DNA from: Gerris lacustris
Lineage: Eukaryota > Arthropoda > Insecta > Hemiptera > Gerridae
Direction of reading: 5' to 3'
Assembly: GCA_951217055.1 (NCBI GenBank)
Contig: OX578276.1
Coordinates: 68,330,144-68,394,143, forward strand
DNA: 64,000 nucleotides
Part shown: positions 36,363-46,240 of the stretch, piece after piece
How the letters are laid out: each line of letters opens with the position of its first letter
Position numbering within the stretch: position 1 is the first letter of the stretch
Notes under the pieces: generated by a model
What the model saw: only the letters and a program-made list of their open reading frames with translations
What the model was told of the DNA's origin: nothing
Databases searched by the model: none
Translations under genes and position numbers: made by a program

Positions 36363-38787
36363 GGTGATATGTAATTTTTAAATATATGTAATATAATTAC
36401 AGTTATCTTGTCCAATCTGATATACCCGCCCTTATTAACTTCGCTTACCCTTTTTAGGGTTTCGTTGGTAAAACCAAAAAAAAGAAACCCTTATAGTTTC
36501 GTTCCTGTGTCCGTCTGTCACTCTGTACGGTTCCAATAACTTTTGAACCAAAAAAGATAAAAACGTGAAACTTTCCAGTATAAAAGATCGTTTTGACGCG
36601 CACACAGGAAAAATATAGCGAACTCAAAATTATTTTCTTTACAGTTGATGTGAAAGAAACTTAAGCATATTGAAGTTTTCAAAAAACTATTTAAGAAGTT
36701 CGATGTGTCAAGAAAGACTCAAACTGTTAACGCAAATAATAATACTATTAATACTTTTTGGAGTCCATTTACGGGTCAAAATTGTGTACCAATTTTTTTT
36801 TTTTCACCCATCCAAATTCTAAACCAAACTTTTTCTATATTATTATAATCCAATAATACGCAGATTTCTTTGAAAATTCGCTCATTAGGTCATGGTGCTG
36901 ACTGGTCTTTTTTATAATACGAATTATCTCGCTTCCTATGGCCCGGAGACAATAAGGGAAACTTCGGAGCGCATTATTATCCAAACGGTTCGTTGTATGT
37001 AAAAAATGAACATATTGTTTCTTGTGTGAAATTTTAGATTCTTAAATTTTGATCTGATCCCCAATGGTCTCCGAGTCAGAAGAAGCGAGATATTCACAAA
37101 ATCACGTAAAAAGTCGTGCAAAAACCATCACAATGCAAGTTATAGTAGAACTAGGTTTTTGCTAAACCGTTCTTTGTACGTAAAAAATGAATGAGACCTT
37201 TTTTGTGGGAAATTTAGTTGTTTTGCTTTTTAATAATAATTTTAATTTGTCTCCGAGCCGTAGGAAGCGAGATATTCGTAAAAATACGTTGAATTGATAT
37301 GGCACATCCCTTCCTCGCATCCTATTACGTACTTTATCGATTTTATGCATTTAAAGCCATTATTGTCTATTTTGTTTCATTGTCTCCCCGTTTTTAATCT
37401 GCCAAAATTGTTTGGATTTTTACCCAAATTAAAGTATCAATTTAGCAAAAATTAAAGAACTTTAAAAGTTTCATACAAATCGGAAAAGTACTTTTGAAGC
37501 TGTAGGTTTAAATAAATGTATGTTTGTGCGCATGTGGAAGAGAAACAAGTAGGCGCGAAAGGTTGAAACTTATATGGGACCAACAATAGGCTAAAGACCT
37601 ACCATCCAAACTTCATTAAAATCTGACGAGTAGTTTTTAAGATATGTTGGTTCGCAAAAAAAGTGACAGACAGACACGGACCCAAAAGTGTTCCCTGATG
37701 TCTGAATCTGTCTTGGAATTTTTGAAATCGGAGACCTAAAAATTTGTCGTTCTTCAGAACGATCACATGCTTCAGTTACCTCGGTGAGGTTGGAAGCAAA
37801 AAATATCAATAAATAAACAGTAATTTATTGCCAATATTGACAAATTAATATATTACATGATATGTAATACAATAATAAAACGTAAACATTTTACATTAAC
37901 TAATTTAAATAAGTTATTACATCTATTTGAAGACCAACAAATCAAAACAAACCTATGTTATTATTGGAATAAATATGGTTGCCTTACCTTAACTATGGAG
38001 CAATAGTCAAGTTGATATTAAAATTGCTAACTGGGATTCCCACTTACATTTTTATGTGGGATGCAAATATTAACTATTTTTTTGTTTGTTTATTTGCATA
38101 CTTTAATGGATGTTTGTTTATATGCTCAGTTGAGTGTGTATCTACTTCATTCAGTTGCTATATATAGGAAGTTGTGAAGGTATTTCCTAATGATACTGGA
38201 AGAATTAATAGCATAGTATAGTGTTACAGGTAAAAAATATATTTTTTTAAGTCTAAAACCCGATTTAGATAGTAAATGTTTCAAAAATTCTGCAGAAATA
38301 ATTTTAAACAAACTTTAAGTTGCTGTTTTAGCTGAAAAAGCTCTTAAAAAAAAGGTTCTCCAAAACGACTAAAATTCACCATTTTGAACCTAATTTTCTA
38401 AAATTTTCCGAGGGAGGCCCCCCGAAGCCCCCTTTGGGCAGGAGGGTAACCCCTCCTAATGGATCTAGAAGAATTAATAGCATAGTATAGTGTTACAGGT
38501 TAAATAAAATAGAAATTATCATTATTAATTGGTATTTTAAACGCAATATAGAATAGGTACTGTAGCTTTAGCTGAAAAAGCTCTAAAAAAAAAAGGTTTT
38601 TCAAAACGCTTAAAATTCACCATTTTTGCACCTAATTTTATAAAATTTTCCCCCGGACCCCCCTTTGGATTTGAGGCTAAACCACCCAAGTCCCCCCCCC
38701 AATTCTACTGCTAGAACTGCCCCTGTGTGGCAAGGGCGGCAAAATCTGCTTTTGCCCCCCCTAAGAAAAAACCTAGATCCGGCACTG
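36208..38787 (+). mobile_element. Non-autonomous hAT-type element, copy 1
   Basis: Ends CAGTGCCGGATCTA and TAGATCCGGCACTG form a terminal inverted repeat, flanked by the 8-bp direct duplication ATAGCTCT (36200-36207 and 38788-38795). An 8-bp duplication and CAG...CTG ends fit the hAT superfamily. The 2580-bp interior has no transposase. Internal structure includes a poly-A run near 36331-36360, a diverged pair of about 200-bp units around GTACGTAAAAAATGAA (36990 and 37170), and a roughly 270-bp direct repeat starting GAAGAATTAATAGCATAG (38200 and 38468). It carries about 178 bases (36455-36632) missing from copy 2. Confidence 0.93.
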
Positions 38788-38943
38788 ATAGCTCTAACAA
38801 TTAAATTATTTGCATACCATAATTAACATTACCTAATGACCTACATACAATAAACACATGATACAAAGATAATTAAATGTAAGTAACAAAATGTATGTAG
38901 ACATAACCCATTAATTATTTATTTATCATAAAGTATTTTATTC

Positions 38944-38954
38944 CCCCCCCCCCA

Positions 38955-38987
<33 letters not shown>

Positions 38988-39066
38988 CCCTCTCTCTCTC
39001 CCCCCTCTCTCTCTCCCCTCTATCTCTCACCCCCCTCCCCCCTCTTACTCTCTCTCTCTCTCTCTC
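38944..39066. repeat. (CT)n-rich microsatellite
   Basis: CT dinucleotide runs interspersed with C tracts, directly past the 3' side of a decayed LINE fragment on the opposite strand, which would read it as (GA)n. It may descend from a LINE tail, or be unrelated. Confidence 0.9.
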
Positions 39067-39139
39067 ATACTAATCTTTTATTTTATTTTTTTATCTTTGG
39101 TTTTATTAATAAACATAAATTACAATATTACCAACAATG

Positions 39140-39815
39140 CTGGCCCAGAGATAATATATTACGATGTGGTAAGGTTAATTTTAAATATTTTGCTAATGAT
39201 GGCCAAGAGGTGCTACCATTCTAGACGCTAATAACTTGCTGCCTAATTAAGCACTCTTGGCCCAGACAAAGTTTCCTATAATGTCTCAGACGAGGACACT
39301 CTCTTATGAAGTGAAAGATATCCTCACTCGCATTTCTGCTGCAGTTGACACAGTTAAGATCCTCCTTTGTGAGCCACAACTTGCAATTGAGGTTGAGCAC
39401 CTAGCTAGCACAATCAATCTCTTCGACTCATTGTCGATGTTCACATTTTCTTTGTAGCCAGGTGTAGCATTATGGTCTAGTTCCTTATAGAACAGATTAT
39501 ATTGAGCCCGTTCTTTTCTCTGTTTACATTCTTCGTTAAAATTACGTTTCTTGATCTCCAGGCAGTTCTTTATCACCTTAATCCACCGATTCCTGTTGTC
39601 GTACCCTCTCTCTAAATATCTGCACATCTCCTCCCCTCTCTTCGGCCCAACATTGAACCAAGATAACGATGTATTCACTACTACTCTCGCTAATTTATAG
39701 GGCAATCTGCCCTCTTCCATATTAAACGCTTTTTCAAGGTATTGTATACTCATTGTCATAGCATATAACTGTATCGGAATGATGCCTGCTTCTCTATGAC
39801 AACTTCGAAACTCTC
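39140..39815 (-). pseudogene. Decayed LINE 3' end (C-terminal ORF2 fragment)
   Basis: A minus-strand frame (39304-39759, extendable upstream to about 39808) begins with REAGIIPIQLY and continues into a Lys/Arg-rich region, paralleling the ETGLLPVYLY region late in the intact LINE ORF2 at 6161-9403. After a frameshift near 39390 the reading continues in another frame with a Cys/His cluster, CVNC then HF and C, spaced CX2CX9HX4C exactly as in the intact element, and then a stop. The reverse transcriptase and endonuclease are missing. It is a 5'-truncated, frameshifted copy of a related LINE, not a functional gene. Confidence 0.8.
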
Positions 39816-39844
39816 CCCTTTTGAAAAGGCTATTGGGTTAATAA

Positions 39845-39990
39845 ATTTGTTACAATTATAATAGAGAGAGGTTGGTAGAAAGTAACACTACAATATTGTC
39901 TCCACAATTTTATATTAAAATTTACAAATGCGTTTCGGTGTATAATACCATCTTCAGTTTGTGTGTTAACTTAATATAAGATTGAATTCT
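39845..39990 (-). repeat. Repeat with hammerhead-like core
   Basis: On the minus strand, 39932-39957 reads CTGAAGA, a hairpin with arms GGT/ACC, and CGAAACG. This fits the CTGANGA-stem-GAAA core layout of hammerhead ribozymes, although a matching stem I and cleavage site were not found. A fragment of the same repeat (TAACACTACAATATTGTC) is at 17978-18014. Confidence 0.45.
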
Positions 39991-40386
39991 GTTTTACGCT
40001 AACTACTTTACAAACATTTGTGACAAACTAACAGTTTAAGGTTTAACATTTACACATTCTTAATTTGGGGAGAAAAAATAATTTTTAAAAAAACTTACAA
40101 TAATATTAAATATGTATATAATAAATAATAATAATAATAAACTATTTTTGCGCCCCCTCTAATCCGGTACTCGGTACCTGGGGCACCCCCCCCCCCCCCC
40201 AGGTACGTTACTTTGTCCAGGTGTTAACATGATTACATTAAAATTTTAGAATTCAGCATCTATCTGGGACTCAAGAAAGCATATATTAGATAATTATAGT
40301 ACTCACTAAAAGAACAAATTAAAATGAAAAAAACCGGGTACGGGGTACCTCGGAACTTTTACTCACTTTGGAGGCCACTAAGAGTG

Positions 40387-40434
40387 ACCCCTTAAGCAGC
40401 ATTGGGCGTGGTCAGTACTCGAATGGGTGACCGT
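40387..40434 (+). pseudogene. 5S rRNA-derived segment
   Basis: The plus strand reads CTTAAGCAGCATTGGGCGTG, then GTCAGTACTCGAATGGGTGACCG (given in two parts: GTCAGTACT and GAATGGGTGACCG), matching the central-to-3' part of animal 5S rRNA. The 5' third and the closing helix are absent. It is a relic, or part of a 5S-derived SINE. It resembles the segment at 15501-15557 but differs at several positions. Confidence 0.75.
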
Positions 40435-40824
40435 TTTCAATTAACTGATTTTTATTATCATTTTTTTTTTTTAAAAAAAAGAATACCTATATTACTTTTA
40501 TTCTATTATATTTTAATTATTTGAATTTTGGTGGTATTTTGACAATGGAATCAAACTTTGACGTTTAACAAAAGTATCGCTCTAATTAATAATTATGTTC
40601 GCTTATAACTTTTAAACTAATTGATGGAATTTCATTGGGCTACTTTTATATTTGTTCCTTATTTTTTACTTGTTCCAACGAAATGCTAATGTCAAAAACG
40701 TATTTATACATTCGGTATTCTTAACCGTCAAAATTTCAAAATTCATAAATATTATTTAATCGATAACTTCAAAATGGCGGTCAATATCAAATTAAAATTT
40801 AGTGGATTTGTTTGTCATACAGAG

Positions 40825-41015
40825 AGTGGTTGAAGTATTATATTAAACCCACCCACAAAATCAAAACAAAAAAATTTCCCTACAAAATCAAAACAAAAAA
40901 ATTTCCCTACATCAAAACAAATAAATTCCCACACATCAAGACATGTCAATGTCAATATTGTAAAAAGATTTAAAAATCGGGTGGGTTTGATATAATACTA
41001 TATACATTATATATT
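40825..41015 (+). repeat. Left flank of palindrome-rich tract
   Basis: Contains GAAGTATTATATTAAACCCA and GGGTGGGTTTGATATAATAC, inverted versions of the unit repeated at 45170-45760, and a tandem duplication of CAAAATCAAAACAAAAAAA (40857-40912). The reverse-complement order GTAGGGAAATTTTATTATTT occurs at 45709-45730, so the BEL element lies inside a larger symmetrical structure. Confidence 0.65.
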
Positions 41016-41115
41016 AGGAAGGCCTGAACCAAAACTTTACTAACTAACATTATATATTATGTCGTATTTGGCCCACTTTGACTAAATACATAACTATTAG
41101 GAAAAAGGGATATAT

Positions 41116-41199
41116 AGTCTAATGTACATTGAGACAAAGGAATATCACACTTTCGTATATAAAAGTGTGATATTCCTTTGTCCCAATGTACATTAGACT
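41116..41199. repeat. 84-bp hairpin repeat
   Basis: Arms of about 38 bases (AGTCTAATGTACATTG... and ...CAATGTACATTAGACT) flank a short centre near CGTATATA, with one mismatch. It ends 19 bases before the BEL target duplication. Confidence 0.9.
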
Positions 41200-41222
41200 A
41201 AATATTCCTTTATCGTAGTTGT

Positions 41223-41380
41223 TGTCGCGAATGCGATAATGAATTAGTTTTTTATTATTTATTTTATTCACAACCTGCGGCTCAAGGTATATATAAAGGG
41301 CCGCATTTGTCATAATTGAGTTAGTCTTGTGTTAATATCCAAATATACGAATTGAATACAATAAACGGTGTCTCAATACA
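41223..41380 (+). repeat. BEL 5' LTR
   Basis: 158 bp, TGTCGCGAATGCG to GTGTCTCAATACA. It carries a TATA-like promoter at 41288-41297 and AATAAA at 41360-41365, so start and poly(A) signals both lie within this short LTR. I see no difference from the 3' LTR. Confidence 0.95.
41288..41297 (+). promoter_or_regulatory. TATA-like box in BEL LTR
   Basis: TATATATAAA, followed by GGGCCGC. The same site is present in the 3' LTR at 44801-44810. Position within the LTR suits Pol II initiation of the element RNA. Confidence 0.7.
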
Positions 41381-41393
41381 TGGTAGCAGAGGA
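41381..41393 (+). promoter_or_regulatory. Primer-binding site, initiator tRNA-Met
   Basis: TGGTAGCAGAGGA begins directly after the 5' LTR and is complementary to the 3' end of animal initiator tRNA-Met (…CCTCTGCTACCA), the usual primer for minus-strand synthesis in several insect LTR elements. Confidence 0.85.
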
Positions 41394-41463
41394 AAGAAAA
41401 TCCTCGGCTGAACCCAAGACTCAACATAAGATCAAGGTAAAACCCACTAACTGACAAACCAAC

Positions 41464-42549
41464 ATGACTTTATTAGGACATAAAAGACAATTAGCTGGAC
41501 CGATTAAAAAGAGATTGACTGACATGTTAAAAACATCAAAACAATATTTAGACGGAAATATTTTTGACGTAAAGAAATTATTAGAAATCGAGGAAAAATT
41601 AACAAAATATTACGAGAGATACGTAGAAATTAGAAATGAAATTAGGGATTTATCGGTGACCGAAGAAGATTTGACGAAACTCGTTACTGAAAGTGACGAG
41701 GAAGCGAACATACTTTTAGACTACGATGACATGCGAATAGAATTAAAAATTAAACGGATGACATTGACAGAAACCGAACAAAAAAATACGGATGAAAAAC
41801 CTGGAAAAAATAATCAAAATCAAACTCAAAACGTAAAATTAGAAAAATTGACGATTAGGAAATTCGATGGAGATTTATTTAAATGGCTAGAATTTTGGGA
41901 CAGTTTCGATACGGCAATTCATTCAAACAACAACCTTAAAGAAATCGAAAAATTTAATTATTTAAAAACGTATCTGACTGGGTCGGCTTCCCAAGCAATA
42001 TCAGGGCTAGCGCTGTCAAACGCAAATTATATCATTGCTGTAGATATTATAAAATCAAGATTTGGCAATACAAGTCTAATTGTAAACTCCCTTTATAATC
42101 GGTTACAAACGCTTACGCCGAGTTCGGCACAAACGTCAAACCTTAGAACGACGTTAGATGAGATCGAAAATATCATAAGATCCTTAGAAGCCTTAAAAGA
42201 AAACCCAAATCAAAAGTGTTTAGTTCCCTTAATTCAATCGAAATTTCCGTCCTCTATTTTACTTAAGATAGAGGAGGAATGTGACACCGATAAAATGACA
42301 CCAAACGAGCTCCGGAAAAAAATAAACAATATAGTTAGCTCCCGAGAAAAAGTTGAATTTATAACTAAATCAACAGAAAAATGTCAAAGCGAAAATTTCG
42401 GTCAAATTCGAAGTATTGACAGATCAAAAAATAACAATATCCAATATTTAGATTCAAAACCAAATCCTTTTAGCGCTGAGGCGTTAATATCGTATGAACT
42501 TCAGTGTAAGTTCTGTAAGCAAATCATTATAGTGATGAATGCACTGTAG
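41464..42549 (+). CDS. BEL/Pao Gag
   Basis: The 361-residue product is the capsid-type protein that packages element RNA. The N-terminal ~110 residues are charged and likely helical. From about residue 124 the sequence KLTIRKFDGDLFKWLEFWDSF and the following block FNYLKTYLTGSASQAISGL (both shown in part) are the hallmark of the BEL/Pao Gag family (DUF1759-like). Near the C-terminus CKFC begins a zinc knuckle whose His and last Cys lie in the next frame, so the frame closes inside the motif. A one-base change near 42520-42527 is the simplest explanation; a programmed shift is possible, but no classic slippery heptamer is visible. Start chosen at the first Met after the primer-binding site. Confidence 0.9.
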   Translation: MTLLGHKRQLAGPIKKRLTDMLKTSKQYLDGNIFDVKKLLEIEEKLTKYYERYVEIRNEIRDLSVTEEDLTKLVTESDEEANILLDYDDMRIELKIKRMTLTETEQKNTDEKPGKNNQNQTQNVKLEKLTIRKFDGDLFKWLEFWDSFDTAIHSNNNLKEIEKFNYLKTYLTGSASQAISGLALSNANYIIAVDIIKSRFGNTSLIVNSLYNRLQTLTPSSAQTSNLRTTLDEIENIIRSLEALKENPNQKCLVPLIQSKFPSSILLKIEEECDTDKMTPNELRKKINNIVSSREKVEFITKSTEKCQSENFGQIRSIDRSKNNNIQYLDSKPNPFSAEALISYELQCKFCKQIIIVMNAL

Positions 42550-44357
42550 TGACCACTATTGAGGATAGAAAAAATAAATTAAAAGGTTGCTGTCTAAACT
42601 GTTTAAGATCCAATCACTTTATAAAAGATTGTAAAATCACGAAACCTTGCTTTCATTGCAAATCAGTGAAACAACACCATTCTAGTCTTTGTCCCAAAAA
42701 ATACAAGTATTCAAATTCAAGTAGTTGTCCAAAAGCGAGTGTAGGTATCGAGTCGAATGAGCCAAGGGTAATGACTAGTTTGAGTGAAGAATCAATTTCG
42801 AGAGAAAGCAAGGAACTGAAATCACGAACAACATCCGCAGTGTGTATGCAAACAGCTTTAGTCGAAGTAGTAAATCAAGTAACAGGTCGAAACAGTGTAA
42901 CTAGAATGATGTTAGACAGTGGGAGTCAGAGAACGTACATTACACAAAAATTGTATAAGACACTCAAAGTGGAGGAAGAAGAAAGGGAAGAACTACAAAT
43001 TTTTGTATTTGGAACCGAGAATCCTGTACAAGTTAGCTCACCCCGAGTAAAAATAGGAATAAAAGCTAAAATAGGCGAAATAATGGAACTACAGGCAAAT
43101 GTAGTGCCGAACATAGTTAACAAATTTAAATTAAGTAAACAATCAAAACATATTTTTGCAAAATATGTGGATTTAGAGTTGGCTGAAAACCCGGACGTCG
43201 ATATGAATATTGATTTATTATTAGGAAACGGCTATTTTTATGAAATTATTAATAAACAAAGAATAGAAATAGAACCGGGACTTTATCTAGTGGACTCCAA
43301 GGTAGGATGGATTTTAAGTGGACAAGGTAAAGTAAAGGATGAAAATGCAATAAGTTTTTGCACGAATGTCAAGGTTGCATTGGATTTGAAGATTGGATTT
43401 GATAAACCCGATAGAACCATTGTAAAACAGGAAGACTTAGAATTTAAGAAGTTAAAGGACGAAGAAACGGTACAAAATATGAAGGAAATAATCGAAAACG
43501 AATTAGAAATTTCCACCAAATCCCCAAATACGAAAAGTGACGAGGAAAATAAATCTGACAGTGAAAAGAAAAGTTATCCAAACTCTGAAAATCAATCTGA
43601 CGATGAAGGAACAGTATCCGAAAGTGAAGACTCGAGGGACGACGAATTTAATGCTTCGATGACAGAAGAATCTATGATAGGGCTATCGTGGCATAAGTAT
43701 CCTATAAAAGAATGGCCTCAGTGGCAGATACCGAATAATAAAGAAAAAGAATATCTCGATGAAAACGAAAAAATAAATTTAGGAATGTCAAACATCGAGA
43801 ATTTAGTCAATAATTATTTAATCAATCAAAATTTAAAAATAGAACCACTGTTTGGAATTAAATTAGAGAACTATTCGAATTATAGTAAATTGATTAGACT
43901 TACAGCATATTGTTTAAGATTTATTAAAATTAAATTTAAAAATTTAAAATCAGAATTTATCAAAAGACTTGAAAAATTCGACTGCGCAAATATTAAGGGA
44001 AATACGATAGCTATAATAGAGCTCAACAATAGTAAGATACATTGGGAAAAATGTATACAATCAGTAGAATACTTGAAATATTTAATTTACATTAAAAACA
44101 ATAAGAAAAATGAATTGCAAAATAAATTTATAGACGAAATACATACAAAAGTGAAGCATGCTGTAGTTAGTATTGCTAGACGGACAATACCTGACTTGAT
44201 ACTTTCAAACAATGTAAGACAATTTTATTTGGCACAAACCTTCCCGACAAACGATAACGAGACTGTAGAAAGTGACTTGACAACTAGTGTGAACAGAGAG
44301 ACAAACAGAGAGTGGGTATTTACTACCCCGAGAGCTCCTTGTACCTGTTTCAACTGA
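42549..44357 (+). CDS. BEL/Pao zinc knuckles, protease and pol remnant
   Basis: The frame opens at a GTG overlapping the Gag stop (TAGTG); in the intact element it would simply continue Gag. Zinc clusters CCLNCLRSNHFIKDC (CX2CX4HX4C, about residue 14) and CFHCKSVKQHHSSLC are followed by the aspartic protease, MLDSGS with the catalytic Asp near residue 123. The region NIDLLLGNGYF and WILSGQG fits the BEL protease-to-RT linker. Where reverse transcriptase should start, an acidic Ser/Glu/Asp-rich tract (residues about 325-372) leads directly into the post-RNase H region (SWHKYPIKEWPQW, LTAYCLRFI). The end, WVFTTPRAP, is the integrase core just before its catalytic Glu, then the frame stops. No RT motif is present. 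Confidence 0.85.
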   Translation: MTTIEDRKNKLKGCCLNCLRSNHFIKDCKITKPCFHCKSVKQHHSSLCPKKYKYSNSSSCPKASVGIESNEPRVMTSLSEESISRESKELKSRTTSAVCMQTALVEVVNQVTGRNSVTRMMLDSGSQRTYITQKLYKTLKVEEEEREELQIFVFGTENPVQVSSPRVKIGIKAKIGEIMELQANVVPNIVNKFKLSKQSKHIFAKYVDLELAENPDVDMNIDLLLGNGYFYEIINKQRIEIEPGLYLVDSKVGWILSGQGKVKDENAISFCTNVKVALDLKIGFDKPDRTIVKQEDLEFKKLKDEETVQNMKEIIENELEISTKSPNTKSDEENKSDSEKKSYPNSENQSDDEGTVSESEDSRDDEFNASMTEESMIGLSWHKYPIKEWPQWQIPNNKEKEYLDENEKINLGMSNIENLVNNYLINQNLKIEPLFGIKLENYSNYSKLIRLTAYCLRFIKIKFKNLKSEFIKRLEKFDCANIKGNTIAIIELNNSKIHWEKCIQSVEYLKYLIYIKNNKKNELQNKFIDEIHTKVKHAVVSIARRTIPDLILSNNVRQFYLAQTFPTNDNETVESDLTTSVNRETNREWVFTTPRAPCTCFN

Positions 44358-44600
44358 TCAGCTGGAAATAGTATATATCAAGACAGACAAACACAATACC
44401 GAAACAAGAGAACAACGGCAAGACAACTGCAAGCGGGGGAGGTGGTCCTCCTTGACGAGGAGAATGAACGCTTAAATTGGAATTTTAGACTGGCAAAAAT
44501 CCGTTTAGCGACAGGAAATGAAGTGATCCGAGCAGTAACGAAATTAGTCCCACTTAAATTAGGACTAGAAAACCGTCACGACATTGAAGAAGTCCGTTGA
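44358..44600 (+). pseudogene. BEL/Pao integrase C-terminal remnant
   Basis: In the same frame as the preceding ORF and separated from it by a single TGA, the sequence reads QLQAGEVVLLDEENERLNW, then GNEVIRAVTKLVPLKL, which matches the integrase C-terminal domain of BEL/Pao elements (DUF5641-like). The catalytic Glu segment is missing. It ends at a TGA about 130 bases before the 3' LTR. Confidence 0.8.
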
Positions 44601-44735
44601 ACGTGAAGAACGTTGAACGTGAATATGACAACAAGACACCGACTACCTGCACATTGAAATTCACAGCGAAGACGACCAGCACGCACCCGACTGAGACCGA
44701 GAGGACGAATGAGCGTCGAACATTCATCGGCGGAG

Positions 44736-44893
44736 TGTCGCGAATGCGATAATGAATTAGTTTTTTATTATTTATTTTATTCACAACCTGCGGCTCAAGG
44801 TATATATAAAGGGCCGCATTTGTCATAATTGAGTTAGTCTTGTGTTAATATCCAAATATACGAATTGAATACAATAAACGGTGTCTCAATACA
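44736..44893 (+). repeat. BEL 3' LTR
   Basis: 158 bp and, by direct comparison, identical to the 5' LTR. It is preceded by a short purine tract GGCGGAG that may be the polypurine tract, and followed by the GTTGT target duplication. Confidence 0.95.
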
Positions 44894-45169
44894 GTTGTTA
44901 TTAAGACAAAGTGGGTTAGATACGACATATTTACCACATTGCCTGGTAACAATCCCCATTTCTTGCTTAAAGATATGCATCTGTCTTCATCTCGCAAGAC
45001 GTCCAGGAAGCCAAACATGGGTTGAGTTTTTAATTCTTCAGGCATTTCTTCCATGTTGGAGACAAGTTTAAAGAAACACTACGTTACTTACTAATTTGCA
45101 CAAATATACTGTAATAATGTCAAATTTGAAACAAATAAATTTGATTTATTTTGACAAGGTGTCACAAAA

Positions 45170-45760
45170 GGTTGGGTGGGTTCAATATAATACTATTACA
45201 CCATGGTATATAGTATTATATCATACCCACCCTCATTTCCCCCTTTATTTTGCCCTACACAAAGCCCCATGCCTTTCAACATTCCCGAATTAGAGCATAT
45301 GTCATGAAGTTTTGGGTGGGTTCAATATAATACTCTTACGCCATGGTATGTAGTATTATATCAGACCTACCCAAAAAAGTGCGAATATGAATCTTGGGTG
45401 GGTTCAATATCATACTCTTACGCCATGGTATATAGTATTATATCATACCCACCCTCATTTCCCCCTTTATTTTGCCCTATACAAAGCCCCATGCCTTTCA
45501 ACATTCCCGAATAAGAGCGTATGCAAATAATTGTATGCATTGTTGTACTTCCTTTTTTTTACACACTCAAGGAGGGAAATTTTTTGATTTCTTATTTTTT
45601 TTATTTTGGGTGGGTTTAATATAATACTTCAACCCTATTGTATTAAGTATGATATCAAACCACCTATTTATTTTTTAAATAATGACAATGACATTTGTTT
45701 ATTTTTGTAGGGAAATTTTATTATTTTTTCCCCGGGTGGGTATGATATAATACTTTAACC
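45170..45760 (+). repeat. Array of ~60-bp palindromes (GGGTGGGTT family)
   Basis: Units near 45174, 45315, 45399, 45606 and 45735 begin GGGTGGGTT(C/T)AATATAATAC and, in the first four, end with its complement (GTATTATAT(C)..ACCCACCC). The first three centre on CCATGG. A 130-bp direct repeat (CTCATTTCCCCCTTTATTTT... to ...CATTCCCGAAT) follows units 1 and 3. Inverted relatives lie on the other side of the BEL element at 40836 and 40980. Confidence 0.85.
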
Positions 45761-45911
45761 CAGAGGGTTACATTCGTGCTAAATTTCAACTCGATCTGAT
45801 CACTTTTCGATTTTTTTATATTTTTGCCGACTCTGCAAACTGGGTGCAAACATGGTGGAAAATGTTGATTTGCCGGGCGGCGCGACTAGAAGTAAGGACT
45901 GATTTTTCTGC

Positions 45912-46240
45912 CAAGTTTCAACTCTGCAGTTTAAATACCCTGGGCGCTACAATGATAACACACATACAGACGGCACCCTGAAAACCACTTAGGAGGTTTT
46001 AGTCCTGGAGATAGCGTGCAAAAAAGTGTCTGACTAACATCAAGCTAGAATTTTGTGTATAAGTAAATCTTTTGGTGCCTTTTAAGAATATGTGGTCAGC
46101 TAAGTTCGTCTGCGGGACATAGCTTGGCAATAGGCATTTGAAAATAACAAACCGTTGGAGAGCGGCCATGCCCCGCCCTTTTTGGTGGACAATGTGATTT
46201 TCATGGTCCTGAGTACGAAATTAGTTAGTAGACCAAAAAT
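45912..46240 (+). repeat. One-arm copy of the 15237 foldback family
   Basis: 46030-46240 matches the left arm of the element at 15240-15425 almost base for base, including TGGAGAGCGGCCATG and CTTTTTGGTGGACAATG, and 45912-46020 matches (inverted) 14920-15030 and 15886-15915. It stops at TAGACCAAAAAT, where the copia LTR begins, so copia interrupted or replaced the rest. Confidence 0.8.

Larger units (their letters stand above)
41223..44893 (+). mobile_element. BEL/Pao LTR retrotransposon, internally deleted
   Basis: Two identical 158-bp LTRs (41223-41380, 44736-44893) with TG...CA ends are flanked by the 5-bp duplication GTTGT (41218-41222, 44894-44898). A primer-binding site complementary to initiator tRNA-Met follows the 5' LTR. 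Gag, zinc knuckles and aspartic protease domains identify BEL/Pao. The 3671-bp length is about half of a complete element: reverse transcriptase, RNase H and nearly all integrase are missing, with only pre-integrase and integrase C-terminal remnants left. LTR identity implies a recent insertion, so an element that cannot copy itself was apparently mobilised by enzymes supplied elsewhere. Confidence 0.95.

Noticed and set aside
36131..36415. 94-residue frame with Phe run, also seen at 51708-52028
   Set aside because: Produced by the poly-A tract and GC-rich end of the hAT-type element; not a gene.
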